Assembly (NCBI RefSeq): GCF_007641235.1
Contig: NZ_CP038157.1
Coordinates: 1,984,001 to 2,048,000, forward strand
Direction: 5' to 3'
Source: Corynebacterium sanguinis
Lineage (GTDB): Bacteria; Actinomycetota; Actinomycetes; Mycobacteriales; Mycobacteriaceae
DNA length: 64,000 bases
The notes beneath the pieces are model-generated. The model saw only the letters and a list, made by a program, of their open reading frames with translations, ran no database searches and had not been told where the DNA came from. Every line of letters starts with the position of its first letter. Within the stretch, counting starts at the first letter, position 1. A program made the translations under genes and the position numbers. Shown one piece after another: positions 1-17,678 of this stretch.

Positions 1-21
1 CGCGCGGGATCGGACCTTGGT

Positions 22-1005
22 TTACCACCATTGCGCGGTCGCCTCCTCGGCGGCGTCCGAGTTGGGGCGCACGAGGGCCGGCGGCTCCTCCATGAGCCAC
101 GCGACTTCAAGAACCGTGCGCAGCGCCTCGGTGCTGGTCGCGCCCGGGTTTCCGCGGCTGAGGATGATGTCGTGGCCGTCGACGCGCGCCGAGAATCCGC
201 CTTGCGCGCGCGGACGCAAGCTCTCCGGCTCGTGCCCTAGGGCCGCCATGCCATCCGCGATAAAGGTGGGGCGAAACTCCCTCGGCGCCTCAAGCAGCGC
301 CAACGGCCCGGAGACGCCGGTGAGGACGTGCAGCGCGGGAATACCGGCAGCGACCGCCCCAGCGATGTCCGTATCCAGCCTGTCGCCGACCGCCAAGGGC
401 CGCTTCGCCCCGGCACGCTGCGCTGCTTGCAGGAACATGGCCGGTTCAGGCTTACCGGCCGAGGTGGGGACAACGCCCGTGGCGGAGGTGACCGCCGCGA
501 CCATCGAGCCGTTGCCGACGAGCAAACCGCGCTCCGACGGCAGCGTCGTATCGAGATTCGACACCACGTACCGCGCACCGTTGGCGATGGCGAGCGCCGC
601 CTCCGACAGCTGCGCCCACCCGGTTTCCGGGTTGTGGCCCTGCAATACCGCCACGGGCTTCTCGTCGGCGGACTCGACGACACGGAAACCCGCCTCACGT
701 ACCAAGTCCTTGAACGATGGCGCGCCCACCACGAGGATAGGGTCGCCGGCGTTGAGATTCTGACTCACCAGCGACACCGCGGCCTGGGCGGACGTGACGA
801 CGTCCTCCGGGCTCGCATCCAGCCCCGCCGCACGCAACTTCGCTGCGACGTCGGCCGGGCCGCGCGAGGCGTTGTTGGTGATGTACAGCGCGGGCAGTTG
901 CGATGCGACGATTGACTCAACGGATCCCGGCAGCGCCAGCTCACCGGCCCACACGGTGCCATCGAGGTCGAGCAGGAGGGCATCGAAAAGCGAGCTCAAA
1001 GTCAT
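22..1005 (-). CDS. HAD-IIA family phosphatase (glycerol-3-phosphate phosphatase-like)
   Basis: A 327-residue HAD-superfamily hydrolase. Near the N-terminus it has the DxDGT nucleophile motif (Asp13, Asp15), followed by the ITNNAS motif II of the NagD-like IIA subgroup. The KPEP lysine and the VGDRLDTDI metal-binding motif come later. About 70 residues follow the normal HAD end. The mycobacterial homologue at the same position beside tyrS (Rv1692) has such a C-terminal extension and is a glycerol-3-phosphate phosphatase, so recycling of glycerol phosphate is the likely role; that is inferred from family and context. The ATG at 1005 is preceded by GGTGAG. A longer frame is open to 1047 but it would overlap the upstream gene. 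The stop of the TPR gene lies 10 bases upstream, so the two are probably one transcript. Confidence 0.88.
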   Translation of the reverse strand: MTLSSLFDALLLDLDGTVWAGELALPGSVESIVASQLPALYITNNASRGPADVAAKLRAAGLDASPEDVVTSAQAAVSLVSQNLNAGDPILVVGAPSFKDLVREAGFRVVESADEKPVAVLQGHNPETGWAQLSEAALAIANGARYVVSNLDTTLPSERGLLVGNGSMVAAVTSATGVVPTSAGKPEPAMFLQAAQRAGAKRPLAVGDRLDTDIAGAVAAGIPALHVLTGVSGPLALLEAPREFRPTFIADGMAALGHEPESLRPRAQGGFSARVDGHDIILSRGNPGATSTEALRTVLEVAWLMEEPPALVRPNSDAAEEATAQWW

Positions 1006-1015
1006 AGAGCTCACC

Positions 1016-1864
1016 CTAGCTAAGCTCCTCGACACGGGCCGCGGCATCCGTCATTTCGTCCTGGTCAATCTCTGCGACGTGCTCGAACCACTTCTTGGCC
1101 TCGGCGTCGCGACCAAGCGCGAGCAGCGCGTCAGCATACGCGTAGGCGAGGCGCGCGGACTCGGGGTCGCGGGAGTCAAGCGAGGGGTTCAGGCGCTGCA
1201 AAGTGGCCAAAGCAGCCTCATGCTGGCCCAAGTCGTGGCGGGCGCCAGCCAGAACGATCCCTAGCTCGATCTTGCCGGCGGGGTCTAGCTCACTCGCCTC
1301 TGGGCCACGCCCGATCTCGAGCGCCTTCTCCGGCCGGCCGAGACCGCGCTCGGCGTCAGCCATCACCGCGAGCAGGCCGGGGCCACCCGAAATACGGCGC
1401 GCGGCACGCAGCTCCGCCAGCGCCTCCTTCCACTCACCGGCGTGGTACGCGACGATGCCGTTGGTCTCACGCACGACACCCACGCGACCAGCGCGGTTCT
1501 TCGCGGCGCGCGCGTGACGAAGCGCCGCGTGTGGGTCGTCGGCAAGCAACGTCGTAGCCATGATCATGTGCTTGGCCACGCGATCGGCGTTGTCTTTGGA
1601 CAGCACGCGCAGGTCCTGCAGAACGGAGCGGTCGAGGTCGCGGACGTCGATATCGTCGGGAAGATCGGGCTCAGAGAGCTTCTGGTTCATCCGGTCTTCG
1701 CGGAAACCTTGGCGCTGCGGGTTGAAGCTATCCCTGCGCTCGCGACGATCGTCGCGGCCGCGGTGGCCGCCCTGGCCGCGCTGGCCTCGCTGCGAATCGC
1801 GGCCTCGACCGCTGCCCGAGCGACCGCGGTCGTCACGAGAGTGCGAACCTACATTGTCTGCCAT
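1016..1864 (-). CDS. TPR-like protein with Arg/Gly-rich N-terminus
   Basis: A 282-residue cytoplasmic protein. Residues 1 to about 60 are low-complexity and rich in Arg, Gly, Asp and Ser, like disordered RNA-binding tails. The rest is alpha-helical with repeated Ala/Leu patterns (for example ALRHARAAKNRAG and AYADALLALGRDAEAKKWFE) that look like degenerate tetratricopeptide repeats. It is the conserved actinobacterial partner of tyrS and the HAD phosphatase gene. Its molecular function is not established, and a role in translation or RNA handling would be a guess from the tail. The ATG is chosen because AGGAAGGG lies 6 bases upstream and a TATAAT box lies a further 20 bases away. Confidence 0.82.
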   Translation of the reverse strand: MADNVGSHSRDDRGRSGSGRGRDSQRGQRGQGGHRGRDDRRERRDSFNPQRQGFREDRMNQKLSEPDLPDDIDVRDLDRSVLQDLRVLSKDNADRVAKHMIMATTLLADDPHAALRHARAAKNRAGRVGVVRETNGIVAYHAGEWKEALAELRAARRISGGPGLLAVMADAERGLGRPEKALEIGRGPEASELDPAGKIELGIVLAGARHDLGQHEAALATLQRLNPSLDSRDPESARLAYAYADALLALGRDAEAKKWFEHVAEIDQDEMTDAAARVEELS

Positions 1865-1891
1865 TTAATGCCCTTCCTAAACGTAGCGCCC

Positions 1892-1920
1892 ATTATAGGC
1901 TGTGCACGTTGCTGGACTTT
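1892..1920 (-). promoter_or_regulatory. Promoter of the TPR/HAD genes
   Basis: On the minus strand a perfect TATAAT (1897 to 1892) lies 27 bases before the ATG of the TPR gene. The 17-base-spaced -35 region (AAAGTC) is weak. The predicted mRNA starts near 1885, leaving a short leader with AGGAAGGG. The promoter separates this pair from the repeat array and from the rRNA operon upstream. Confidence 0.6.
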
Positions 1921-1970
1921 AACGCGATGCGCCATTGGGAGCTCGATGGGGGTTGGATCGGTCTGTTGCG

Positions 1971-2629
1971 GACTCTGCCGTGGCGGAGTTGGTGGAGTTC
2001 GCAGTGCGGACTCGGTGATCGCGGTCGAAAAATTCGCTGCCGGCGGGCCAGCCCAAAGGCGGTTCGACACTGCCGTAGCGGAGTTGGTGGAGCCCGCCGT
2101 GCTGGCTTTACCGCGCGATCTCGATGGACCCGTTCCCAACTCTGCCGTGGCAGAGTGGGTGGAGCCCGCCAGTGGACTCAGCAAGGAGGGCCTCTCTGGA
2201 TTTACTGGGCCGGCTAGCTTAGCGGCGGTTCGACTCTGCCGTGGCGGAGTCCGCGATCTGGCTAACTCCAACCGGCTGGACTCTGCCGTGGCGGAGTCCG
2301 CGATGCGGACCAGAGCGCCATCCTGACACTGCGTTGGCGGAATCGGTGGAGTCCGCCATGCGGATTCAGCTAGGCAGGGTGCTCCTCGATTGATTGGGCC
2401 GGCCGGTTCAGAGCCGCCTCGACTCTGCCGTGGCGGAGTCGGTGGAGTCCGCAATGCGGAGTGGCCGGGGGTGGAGCGCTCGTGGATCGAGCGATGCGTT
2501 GGTTCGAGCATCATCTCACTCTGCCGTGGCAGGGTCCACGATCTAGCTAACTCCAACCGCCTCGGCTCTGCCGTGGCGGAGTCCGCGGTGCGGATTAGAG
2601 CGCCATCCTGACTCTGCGGTGGCGTAGTT
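1971..2629. repeat. Palindromic repeat array, ~10 units, ~47-bp periodicity
   Basis: Near-identical copies of GACTCTGCCGTGGCGGAGTC begin at 1971, 2066, 2138, 2232, 2279, 2325, 2421, 2517, 2564 and 2610. Each folds on itself (GACTC/GAGTC, one T-G wobble, GCC/GGC, two-base loop). Most are followed by GGTG and a second hairpin of the form GAGTCCGC-NNN-GCGGACTC. Spacings are 46-47, 94-96 and once 72 bases, so the underlying period is about 47. Sequence differences between copies often keep the pairing (T-G in one copy, G-T in another), which favours a conserved stem structure. It lies between the rRNA terminator and the TPR promoter. A long minus-strand frame runs through it, encoding a RTPPTPPRQS-type repeat, but it is not considered a gene. 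Confidence 0.85.
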
Positions 2630-2679
2630 TGCTGTAGGAACCAATCAGGCAACCCATGTGTAGTGGGCAAAAGCAGAAC

Positions 2680-2743
2680 GCACCCCCCGACCACCGGGTT
2701 GTTGCCCTTTGTTGGGGGCTTGCTTCCTGTGGTTGGGGGGTGC
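2680..2743 (-). terminator. Terminator of the rRNA operon
   Basis: Arms 2680-2694 and 2729-2743 are 15-base complements (one G-T pair) enclosing a 34-base loop. On the transcribed minus strand the hairpin is followed by GTTCTGCTTTTGCC. It sits just after the 3' end of 5S rRNA. The long loop and modest T-run make it imperfect, but its position is as expected. Confidence 0.6.
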
Positions 2744-2765
2744 GATTGTTGTTGTTAAGTTGTTG

Positions 2766-2884
2766 GGTCGGCGGTAACTTACTCTCCCACCCCCTCCCGG
2801 GGGCAGTACCATCAGCGCGGGCGGGCTTAGCTTCCGGGTTCGGAATGGGTCCGGGCGTTTCCCCGCCGCCATCAACCACCGACA
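2766..2884 (-). rRNA. rrf: 5S ribosomal RNA
   Basis: About 119 nt. On the minus strand the 5' end GTCGGTGG (2883 to 2876) pairs with the 3' end CCGCCGAC (2774 to 2767), giving the terminal helix. The internal CCCATTCCGAACCCGGAAG segment is the universally conserved 5S loop region. It is last in the 16S-23S-5S order. Ends are accurate to a few bases only. Confidence 0.95.
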
Positions 2885-3015
2885 CAATCGTGGGGTACAC
2901 ATATTTTATTGCTGTTGTGACACTGCCACCGTGCTGTTAACGGTGGTGGGGGGTGTGGTGTGTCAGATACTGCATAGTGGACGCGTCGCACACACACTTT
3001 TGGTGTGGTGTTTGT
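2885..3015 (-). other. 23S-5S spacer with the 3' half of the pre-23S processing stem
   Basis: Transcribed spacer. Bases 2969-2985 are complementary over 17 positions (one G-U) to 6133-6149 in the 16S-23S spacer, so pre-23S rRNA can close into a long stem of the kind cut by RNase III. The remainder is GT-rich on the transcribed strand. No tRNA or ORF was seen. Confidence 0.75.
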
Positions 3016-8099
<5,084 letters not shown>

Positions 8100-8529
8100 A
8101 AAGAAGAAATTCAGAACTCGTGAAAAGCCCAAACCCAACAAAAACAAACCACACCACCCCACAAGAAAAACCCGCGAGGCAGTACTGGCAAAACCTTCAA
8201 TTCAAAAAATATTTACCGTGCAACCCCAACACAGACCATGCGCATCCGACGAGGAAAACCACACAACCCACGCACCAAACAGGGCCACACCCGCGATTCA
8301 TTACGATCAAACCGCACACCATGACACAAAACATGCGCCACAGGGTGACATCGCCATCAAAGGTTCACGACACCACCACCAGCACACACCCACCCACACC
8401 ACAGTGCAGGCCAGGCACGCCACAATGCACACCACAACAAACCACAAACAAAAACAAAAAAGTACATTGGCACACTATCGAGTTCTCACACAACACACCC
8501 GCAGTCACAACAACAACCGCGGAAAAATG
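8100..8529 (-). other. 16S leader region
   Basis: A transcribed leader of roughly 420 nt. Bases 8170-8175 and 8183-8190 pair with 6446-6451 and 6438-6445 across the 16S gene, with a 7-base bulge, forming the pre-16S stem. Near 8448-8490 the minus strand reads GAGAACTCGATAGTGTGCC followed by a T-rich stretch, an antitermination-like block partly repeated in the 16S-23S spacer. Short frames here (such as 8218-8694 plus) are low-complexity shadows. Confidence 0.65.
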
Positions 8530-8559
8530 AATCTACACAACCACCCAACACAAAGTCAA
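8530..8559 (-). promoter_or_regulatory. rRNA operon promoter
   Basis: On the minus strand TTGACT (8559 to 8554), an 18-base spacer and TAGATT (8535 to 8530). Transcription would start near 8523, about 420 nt before mature 16S. It lies between the end of tyrS (8691) and the leader. No second promoter was clear in the 130 bases up to tyrS. Confidence 0.7.
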
Positions 8560-8690
8560 ACAGCTATGAAATTCACCCACCACCAGAAGTTAACCCAAAA
8601 GCAACCTCAACAAGCAGCGGAACAACACCATAACCACCCCACCCCACACAACACAAATCCCCAGCACAAAGGGGTTAAGAGCGAGCGACG

Positions 8691-9962
8691 CTAGCCGCGC
8701 TTAACCCCGGCGAAGTTCTTCTTGCCTCGCCGCAGCACAAGCCAGCGCCCGTGGAGGAAGTCCTCACTCGCCGGGACGAAGTCCTCGGACTCCACGCGTT
8801 CGTTGTTTGCGTACACGCCACCCTCCTTAATCGAGCGGCGCGCCGCTCCCTTGGAGTCAGCGAGGCCCGCCCCAACAAGCAGGTCAACGATTGTTTCCCC
8901 GGCATCGGCGGGCGTTTCGTACACCTGCGTCTCTGAGACGGCCGATGCAAGGGTTCGCTCGTCAAGCTCGCGGAGGTCAGCGCGCCCGAACAGGGCCTGG
9001 GCCGCGAGCTCGGCTCCACGCGTCGCCTCCGGTCCGTGGACGAGGTCGGTCATCTCTTGAGCCAGGCGGATCTGCGCCTCGCGCTTGAACGGGCGCTCCG
9101 CAACCTCGGTCTCCAGGCGCGAAAGCTCTTCCTTGTCGAGGAAGGTGAACCACCGCAGGTAGCGGATGACGTCGGCGTCGGCCGTGTTCACGAAGTACTG
9201 GTACCAGGTGTACGGCGAGGTCATCTCGGGATCGAGCCAGAGCGAACCGCCGCCTGTGGACTTTCCAAACTTCTTGCCTTCGGAGTCCGTCACCAGTGGA
9301 ACCGTCAGGGCGTGCACCTGCGCGCCGTCCATCCGACGGTTGAGGTCGACACCGCCGACCAAGTTCCCCCACTGATCCCCGCCGCCGATCTGCAGAACAC
9401 AGTCGTGGTTGCGACGCAGTTGAACGAAGTCGTTCGCCTGCAGGAGCATGTAGGAGAATTCGGTGTAGGAAATGCCGTCGTTTTCCAGGCGCCGCTTTAC
9501 CGTGTCGCGGCTGAGCATGGTCGATAGGGAGAAGTGCTTGCCCACGTCGCGTAGGAACGTGATCACGCTCATGTCGGCCGTCCAGTCATTGTTGTTGACC
9601 AGCATCGCGCCGTTATCGCCGTCGAAATCGACAAAGCGCGACAGCTGCCCCGAGATGCGCTGCGCCCAATCGGCGACAGTGTCATCCGAGTTCATGGAGC
9701 GCTCGCCCACGTCGCGCGGGTCGCCGATCTTGCCCGTTGCTCCCCCGGCGAGGACGATCGGCCGGTGGCCCGCCATCTGGAAACGGCGCAGCATGAGCAG
9801 CGGGACGAGGTGCCCCGCATGCAGCGACGGCCCGGTCGGGTCGAACCCGCAGTACAGCGTGATCGGGTTGCGCGTCTCCTCGCGGAGGTTGTCCAAGTCG
9901 GTGGACTGGTTGATCAGCCCTCGCCACTCGAGTTCGGCGATGATGTCCGTATGCGTTGACAT
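8691..9962 (-). CDS. tyrS: Tyrosine--tRNA ligase
   Basis: A 423-residue class I aminoacyl-tRNA synthetase that charges tRNA-Tyr. The HIGH-type motif HAGHL is at residues 48-52. The KMSKS-type loop appears as KFGKS near residue 230, the form of the TyrRS-1 (TyrS) subfamily. A C-terminal S4-like RNA-binding domain occupies roughly the last 70 residues, with the [10 protein letters not shown] segment. It follows the Trm112-like gene by 36 bases and argH upstream, so it may be read from the arginine cluster. The ribosome binding site is weak (AGAAGGA 14 bases before ATG). The gene ends 130 bases before the rRNA promoter, with no strong terminator between them. Confidence 0.96.
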   Translation of the reverse strand: MSTHTDIIAELEWRGLINQSTDLDNLREETRNPITLYCGFDPTGPSLHAGHLVPLLMLRRFQMAGHRPIVLAGGATGKIGDPRDVGERSMNSDDTVADWAQRISGQLSRFVDFDGDNGAMLVNNNDWTADMSVITFLRDVGKHFSLSTMLSRDTVKRRLENDGISYTEFSYMLLQANDFVQLRRNHDCVLQIGGGDQWGNLVGGVDLNRRMDGAQVHALTVPLVTDSEGKKFGKSTGGGSLWLDPEMTSPYTWYQYFVNTADADVIRYLRWFTFLDKEELSRLETEVAERPFKREAQIRLAQEMTDLVHGPEATRGAELAAQALFGRADLRELDERTLASAVSETQVYETPADAGETIVDLLVGAGLADSKGAARRSIKEGGVYANNERVESEDFVPASEDFLHGRWLVLRRGKKNFAGVKRG

Positions 9963-9998
9963 GGAGTTTTGGGGGATCCTTCTAGACTGCGGCCGCGC

Positions 9999-10175
9999 TT
10001 AGCGGGCCGGGTACGTTTGGGCTTCGTCGATAAGCAGGACCGGGATGCCGTCGTCAATGCGATAGGCAACCCCCAGACGCTCGTTGACGAGCAGCTGCTC
10101 GGCGTCCTTGTAGACGAGTGGCCCCTTGTCCTGCGGGCACGCGAGGACGTCGAGAAGCTTGGGATCGAGACTCAT
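9999..10175 (-). CDS. Trm112-like small protein
   Basis: A 58-residue protein beginning MSLDPKLLDVLACPQDKGPL. It has the single CP motif and IDDGIPVLL segment of the Trm112/YcaR family, whose eukaryotic members activate methyltransferases. Bacterial members are mostly uncharacterised. Only one cysteine is seen, so it probably does not bind zinc as the yeast protein does. An in-frame ATG at 10184 could also be used. AGTAGG lies 9 bases before the chosen start. The 3' end of argH is only 15 bases upstream of the chosen start. Confidence 0.8.
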   Translation of the reverse strand: MSLDPKLLDVLACPQDKGPLVYKDAEQLLVNERLGVAYRIDDGIPVLLIDEAQTYPAR

Positions 10176-10189
10176 GGCCGTCATCCTAC

Positions 10190-11641
<1,452 letters not shown>

Positions 11642-12844
11642 CTACTTCCCGGCTTCGCGGTCGCGCTTGTTGGCGATCTGCGAGGACAGCCCGTGCAGGC
11701 GGACGAAGCCCTTGGCCAGGGTCTGGTCGAAGGTGTCTCCGGTGTCGTAGGTGGCCAGGTTGAAATCGTAGAGCGAGTGGTTGGAGCGTCGCCCGTTGAC
11801 CGTTGCCGTGCCGGAGCTGAGCACCATGCGGATATCGCCGGTGACGTGCTCCTGGGTGGACTCGATAAACGCGTCCAGGGAGCGCTTCAGCGGGCCGAAC
11901 CACAGGCCGTCGTAGACCTCCTCGGACCAGCGGGCGTCGATAAGCCGCTTGTAGCGCGCGAGCTCGCGCTCGACGGTGACGTCCTCAAGCGCCTTGTGGG
12001 CGGTGATCAGCGTCAGCGCGCCCGGCGCCTCGTAGACCTCGCGGGACTTGATGCCCACGAGGCGGTCCTCGACCATGTCGAGGCGGCCGATGCCCTGGGC
12101 GCCGGCGCGGCGGTTGAGCTCCTCGATGGCCTCGAGCACGGTGACCTGGCGGCCGTCGATGGCCACGGGCTTGCCGGACTCAAAGGAGATGATGACCTCG
12201 TCAGGGGCGTTACCGATCGCCGGGTCCTCGGTGTAGGCGTAGAGGTCCTTGGTCGGCGGGTTCCACAGGTCCTCGAGGAAGCCGGTTTCCACCGCGCGGC
12301 CCCACACGTTCTGGTCGATGGAGAACGGCGACGCCGCGGACTGCTCGATCGGCAGGTCCTTGGCCTCGGCGTACTCAATCGCCTTGTCGCGGGTCCAGGC
12401 GTAGTCGCGCGCGGGTGCAACGATCTCCAGGTCCGGGTCCTGGTTGAGGAAGCCGACCTCGAAGCGAACCTGGTCGTTGCCCTTGCCGGTGCAGCCGTGG
12501 GCGACGTGGGTGCCGCCGTGCTGCTGCGCGGCCTCGACGAGGTGCTTCACAATCAGCGGCCGCGAGATTGCGGAAACCAGCGGGTACTCGTTCATGTACA
12601 GGCCGTTGGCCTTGATCGTCGGCAGGCAGTACTCGTCGGCGAACTCATCTTTGGCGTCAATCACGATCGACTCAGCCGCGCCACAGTCCAACGCGCGCTG
12701 GCGCACGGATTCCATGTCCTCGCCGCCCTGTCCGAGATCGAGGGCAACGGCGATGACCTCGCCGCCGATCATCTCACCGAGGTACGGGATGGCGACCGAG
12801 GTATCGAGGCCGCCCGAGTATGCGAGCACAACGCGGTTAGTCAT
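11642..12844 (-). CDS. argG: Argininosuccinate synthase
   Basis: A 400-residue cytoplasmic enzyme joining citrulline and aspartate with ATP. It begins [16 protein letters not shown], which holds the N-type ATP pyrophosphatase P-loop [20 protein letters not shown] is the second signature. AAGGAGAT lies 8 bases before the ATG, the best ribosome binding site in the cluster. An 80-base gap containing a strong hairpin separates it from argR, so its expression may be adjusted separately from argCJBDFR. Confidence 0.97.
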   Translation of the reverse strand: MTNRVVLAYSGGLDTSVAIPYLGEMIGGEVIAVALDLGQGGEDMESVRQRALDCGAAESIVIDAKDEFADEYCLPTIKANGLYMNEYPLVSAISRPLIVKHLVEAAQQHGGTHVAHGCTGKGNDQVRFEVGFLNQDPDLEIVAPARDYAWTRDKAIEYAEAKDLPIEQSAASPFSIDQNVWGRAVETGFLEDLWNPPTKDLYAYTEDPAIGNAPDEVIISFESGKPVAIDGRQVTVLEAIEELNRRAGAQGIGRLDMVEDRLVGIKSREVYEAPGALTLITAHKALEDVTVERELARYKRLIDARWSEEVYDGLWFGPLKRSLDAFIESTQEHVTGDIRMVLSSGTATVNGRRSNHSLYDFNLATYDTGDTFDQTLAKGFVRLHGLSSQIANKRDREAGK

Positions 12845-12891
12845 GAGCTGAAATCTCCTTGTGATAGTTAAAGCTTTTTGTTTAGGTTACC

Positions 12892-12913
12892 CGCCGCCCA
12901 GACACGGGCGGCG
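12892..12913 (-). promoter_or_regulatory. GC-rich hairpin between argR and argG
   Basis: A perfect 8-bp inverted repeat (CGCCGCCC/GGGCGGCG) with a 6-base loop. It starts 10 bases after the argR stop and ends about 48 bases before argG. No T-run follows on the minus strand (GGTAACCTAAAC), so it is not a classical terminator. It could stabilise an mRNA end, slow the polymerase or serve as a partial attenuator. Confidence 0.5.
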
Positions 12914-12923
12914 CGGCGGGAGC

Positions 12924-13414
12924 CTAGATGGCTCCGCCGGGGATAAAGAGCATCTCTGCGAGGTCTTTGCCGGCCGCAGGTTCGCGGGCGAGAACGAAGA
13001 TCGTGTCGTCTCCCGCGATGCTGCCGGCGACCTGTTCGAGGCCGACGCGGTCGATGTAGCTGGCCAGATACTGCGCGGCCCCCGGCGGGGTGCGCAGCAC
13101 GGCCATCGGGCCGGAGTGGTCGACGGAGACGACGAGCTCTTCGATCATCCGCCGCAGCTTCTCGCGCGGGCCGGTGACGGTGTCACCCATCGCGTCGTGA
13201 AGCGAGCTGACCACGTAGAACGCTCTACCACCGTCGGAGGGCCGGATCTTTCGGGCGCCGAGCTCGTCGAGGTCGCGAGACAGAGTGGCCTGGGTGATAT
13301 CGATGCCTTCGTCGTTGAGCAGCTCCGAGAGCTGCACCTGCGAGAACACGCGGGCCGTGCCGAGGATCTCCATGATCCTGGCCTGGCGCGCGGTGCGTGA
13401 TACCGGTATCGCCA

Positions 13415-13415
<1 letters not shown>
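12924..13415 (-). CDS. argR: Arginine repressor
   Basis: A 163-residue ArgR. The N-terminal winged helix contains [12 protein letters not shown] and [17 protein letters not shown], where SRDL is the family's DNA-recognition segment. The C-terminal domain has the arginine-binding and hexamer region, with GTIAGDDT-like [11 protein letters not shown]. It is expected to repress this cluster when arginine is plentiful. Its ATG shares one base with the argF stop (TAATG), so translation is coupled. A longer upstream frame exists but runs inside argF in another frame and is rejected. Confidence 0.95.
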
Positions 13416-15530
<2,115 letters not shown>

Positions 15531-15534
<4 letters not shown>

Positions 15535-16472
15535 TGCACGTCCTTCCTGAAAACAGTGCCCGCGGGGTAGGTAGCGGCGTCGTAGTCGTTCGGCAGGACC
15601 ATCGTGCCGATCCCGCCCATGGTCAGAAGCTCGAGAATCACCGAGTGCGCGATGCGCCCGTCGATGACGTGGGCGGCCTTGACTCCCCCGCGCACCGCCG
15701 TGATGCACGCCTGCATCTTCGGGATCATCCCGGAGTCGAGCCCGGGCATCAGCGCCTCCAAGTCGCCCAGCTCGAGCTTGGACACCAGCGAGTCCTTATT
15801 CGGCCAGTCGGTGTACAGGCCTTCGACGTTCGTGAGCACGACCAGGCGCTCCGCGCCGATCGCGGCGGCCAGCTCGCCGGCAGCTTCGTCGGCGTTGATG
15901 TTGTAGACGTTTCCGTCGTCACCCGGGGCGATGCCACTGACCACCGGGATGCGACCCGCCTCGACGATGTCCATCACGGCGGACGGGTCGACGTCGACAA
16001 TCGTGCCCACCAGCCCGATGTCGAGCTGCTCGCCGTCGCGCTCGATGAAGCGCTTCTTGGCACGGAACAGGCCGGCGTCCTCACCGGAGGTGCCCACGGC
16101 ATAGGGGCCGTAGGAGTTGATCTTGCCCAGCAGGTCGCGCCCCACCTGGCCGAACAGCACCATACGGACCACGTCGAGGATCTCCGGAGTGGTGACGCGG
16201 AAGCCACCAACGAAGTCGCCTCCTTCCAGCCCGAGCCGGGCCAGCATGGCGGAGATCTGCGGGCCGCCGCCGTGGACCACCACGGGCTTCGCGCCGACGG
16301 TGCGCAGAAAGACCATGTCGGCGGCGAATGCGGCCTTGAGCGACTCGTCGATCATGGCGTTGCCGCCGTACTTGACCACCACGATTTTGTCGCGGTAGTG
16401 CTGAAGCCACGGCAGCGCCTCGGCGAGGACGTAGGCGCGATCAGCGTTGCTTAAGCTGCGGGTAGGTGACAC
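15531..16472 (-). CDS. argB: Acetylglutamate kinase
   Basis: A 313-residue amino acid kinase family enzyme phosphorylating N-acetylglutamate. It shows KYGGNAM at the ATP site, VVHGGGPQI in the substrate site and [12 protein letters not shown] near the end. The start is GTG at 16472, followed by [17 protein letters not shown] lies 7 bases upstream, and the 162 bases of open frame further up lie inside argJ in another frame. It is 14 bases downstream of argJ. Family members of this type in coryneform bacteria are inhibited by arginine, so this may be the controlled step, by analogy only. Confidence 0.95.
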
Positions 16473-16485
16473 GTTGTTGCCCCTC

Positions 16486-17658
16486 TTAGGTGCTGTATGC
16501 GGAGTTGATTTCGACGTAGGCGTGCGACAGGTCCGTCGTGCGCACGGTCGCGGTGCCGGGCCCGCCGGTGCCCAGGTCAACGCGCACGTCGACGTCAGGG
16601 CCGGAAAGATCCACCTCGCGCGCCCCTTGCGCACCCGTGGAGTCGACGCACACCGCCTGCGAGTTGAAGTAGACGGAGATGCGCTCCGGATCCATATCGG
16701 CCTCCGCCATTCCCACGGCGGCGAGGACGCGGCCCCAGTTCGGGTCGGAGCCGAACATGGCGCACTTGAACAGGTTGTCCCGGCCCAGCGTGCGCGCGGC
16801 GTTGAGCGCCTGCTCGTCGCTGGTGGTGCCCTCGACCGTGATGGTGACTCGCTTGGTCACGCCCTCGGCGTCGGCCTGCATCTGCGCGGCGATGGACTCG
16901 CATACTTCGAGCACCGCGGCGTCGAGCTCCTCCTGGCTGGGGGTGATCCCGCTGGCGCCTGAGGCGAGCACGATCACGGTGTCGTTGGTGGAGGTCGACC
17001 CGTCGATATCGAGGGTGTCGAAGGTGACCTTGGAGGCCTTCTTCAAGGAGTCGGCGAGGGCCTGCGAGCTTGCCGACGCATCCGTGGTCACGCACACCAG
17101 CATCGTGGCGAGCGAGGGGGCCATCATGCCCACCCCTTTGCCCATCGCCCCGACGGACCACCCGTCGCGCTCAGCGACGGCCTGCTTCGAAACCGTATCC
17201 GTGGTCATGATCGCCTCGGCGGCGGCCGGTCCCCCGTCGAGGCCACCGGTCTCCGCGTGCGCGGCGAGCTGCTCGATGCCGGCGCGAATCTTGTCCATCG
17301 GGAGAAGGTCGCCGATCAGTCCGGTGGAGCACACCGCGACGTCGGCCGCGTCGATGCCGAGCGCACGGCCCACCAGCTCGGCCTCTTCCCTGGCGTCACG
17401 GTCGCCCTGCGGCCCGTTGCACGCGTTAGCGTTGCCGGAGTTGAACACAACGGCCTTGAGCATGCCGTCGGCCACGGCCTCGCGCGAGACCTTCACAGGC
17501 GAGGCGACGACGCGGTTGCGCGTGAACACGGCTGCAGCGCCGAACTCGGGGCCCTCGTTGATCACCAGTGCCATGTCGGGCTTGCCCGACGCCTTGATGC
17601 CGGCCGTGGTGGCCGTGGCGCGAAAACCGCGCGGGGTGGTTATTCCCGTAGTTGTCAT
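16486..17658 (-). CDS. argJ: Bifunctional ornithine acetyltransferase / N-acetylglutamate synthase
   Basis: A 390-residue member of the ArgJ family (N-terminal nucleophile type). It moves the acetyl group from N-acetylornithine to glutamate, which makes the pathway cyclic. The self-cleavage site is recognisable in [14 protein letters not shown], between Ala184 and Thr185, giving alpha and beta chains. GNANACNG and the SDPNWGR segment are further signatures. No argA or argE is seen, consistent with a cyclic pathway. The start ATG at 17658 has only a poor Shine-Dalgarno sequence. It lies 20 bases after argC. Confidence 0.95.
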   Translation of the reverse strand: MTTTGITTPRGFRATATTAGIKASGKPDMALVINEGPEFGAAAVFTRNRVVASPVKVSREAVADGMLKAVVFNSGNANACNGPQGDRDAREEAELVGRALGIDAADVAVCSTGLIGDLLPMDKIRAGIEQLAAHAETGGLDGGPAAAEAIMTTDTVSKQAVAERDGWSVGAMGKGVGMMAPSLATMLVCVTTDASASSQALADSLKKASKVTFDTLDIDGSTSTNDTVIVLASGASGITPSQEELDAAVLEVCESIAAQMQADAEGVTKRVTITVEGTTSDEQALNAARTLGRDNLFKCAMFGSDPNWGRVLAAVGMAEADMDPERISVYFNSQAVCVDSTGAQGAREVDLSGPDVDVRVDLGTGGPGTATVRTTDLSHAYVEINSAYST

Positions 17659-17678
17659 GGTGGGGGTCGTTTCTTTCG

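Noticed and set aside
1971..2629. CRISPR array
   Set aside because: Repeats are palindromic throughout, the spacers are similar to each other and of uneven length, and no cas genes are nearby.
1849..2694. 281-codon minus-strand frame with repeated RTPPTPPRQS-like units
   Set aside because: It only translates the palindromic repeat array, overlaps the start of the TPR gene and its promoter, and has no ribosome binding site. The repeats are better explained as DNA/RNA structure.
2885..3015. tRNA gene in the rRNA spacers (also 6099-6576)
   Set aside because: No cloverleaf or GTTCGAA-type T-loop was found in either spacer.
8218..8694. 158-codon His/Gln/Thr-rich plus-strand frame in the rRNA leader
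   Set aside because: Low-complexity product of the CA-rich (G/T-rich on the other strand) leader, antisense to the rRNA transcript.
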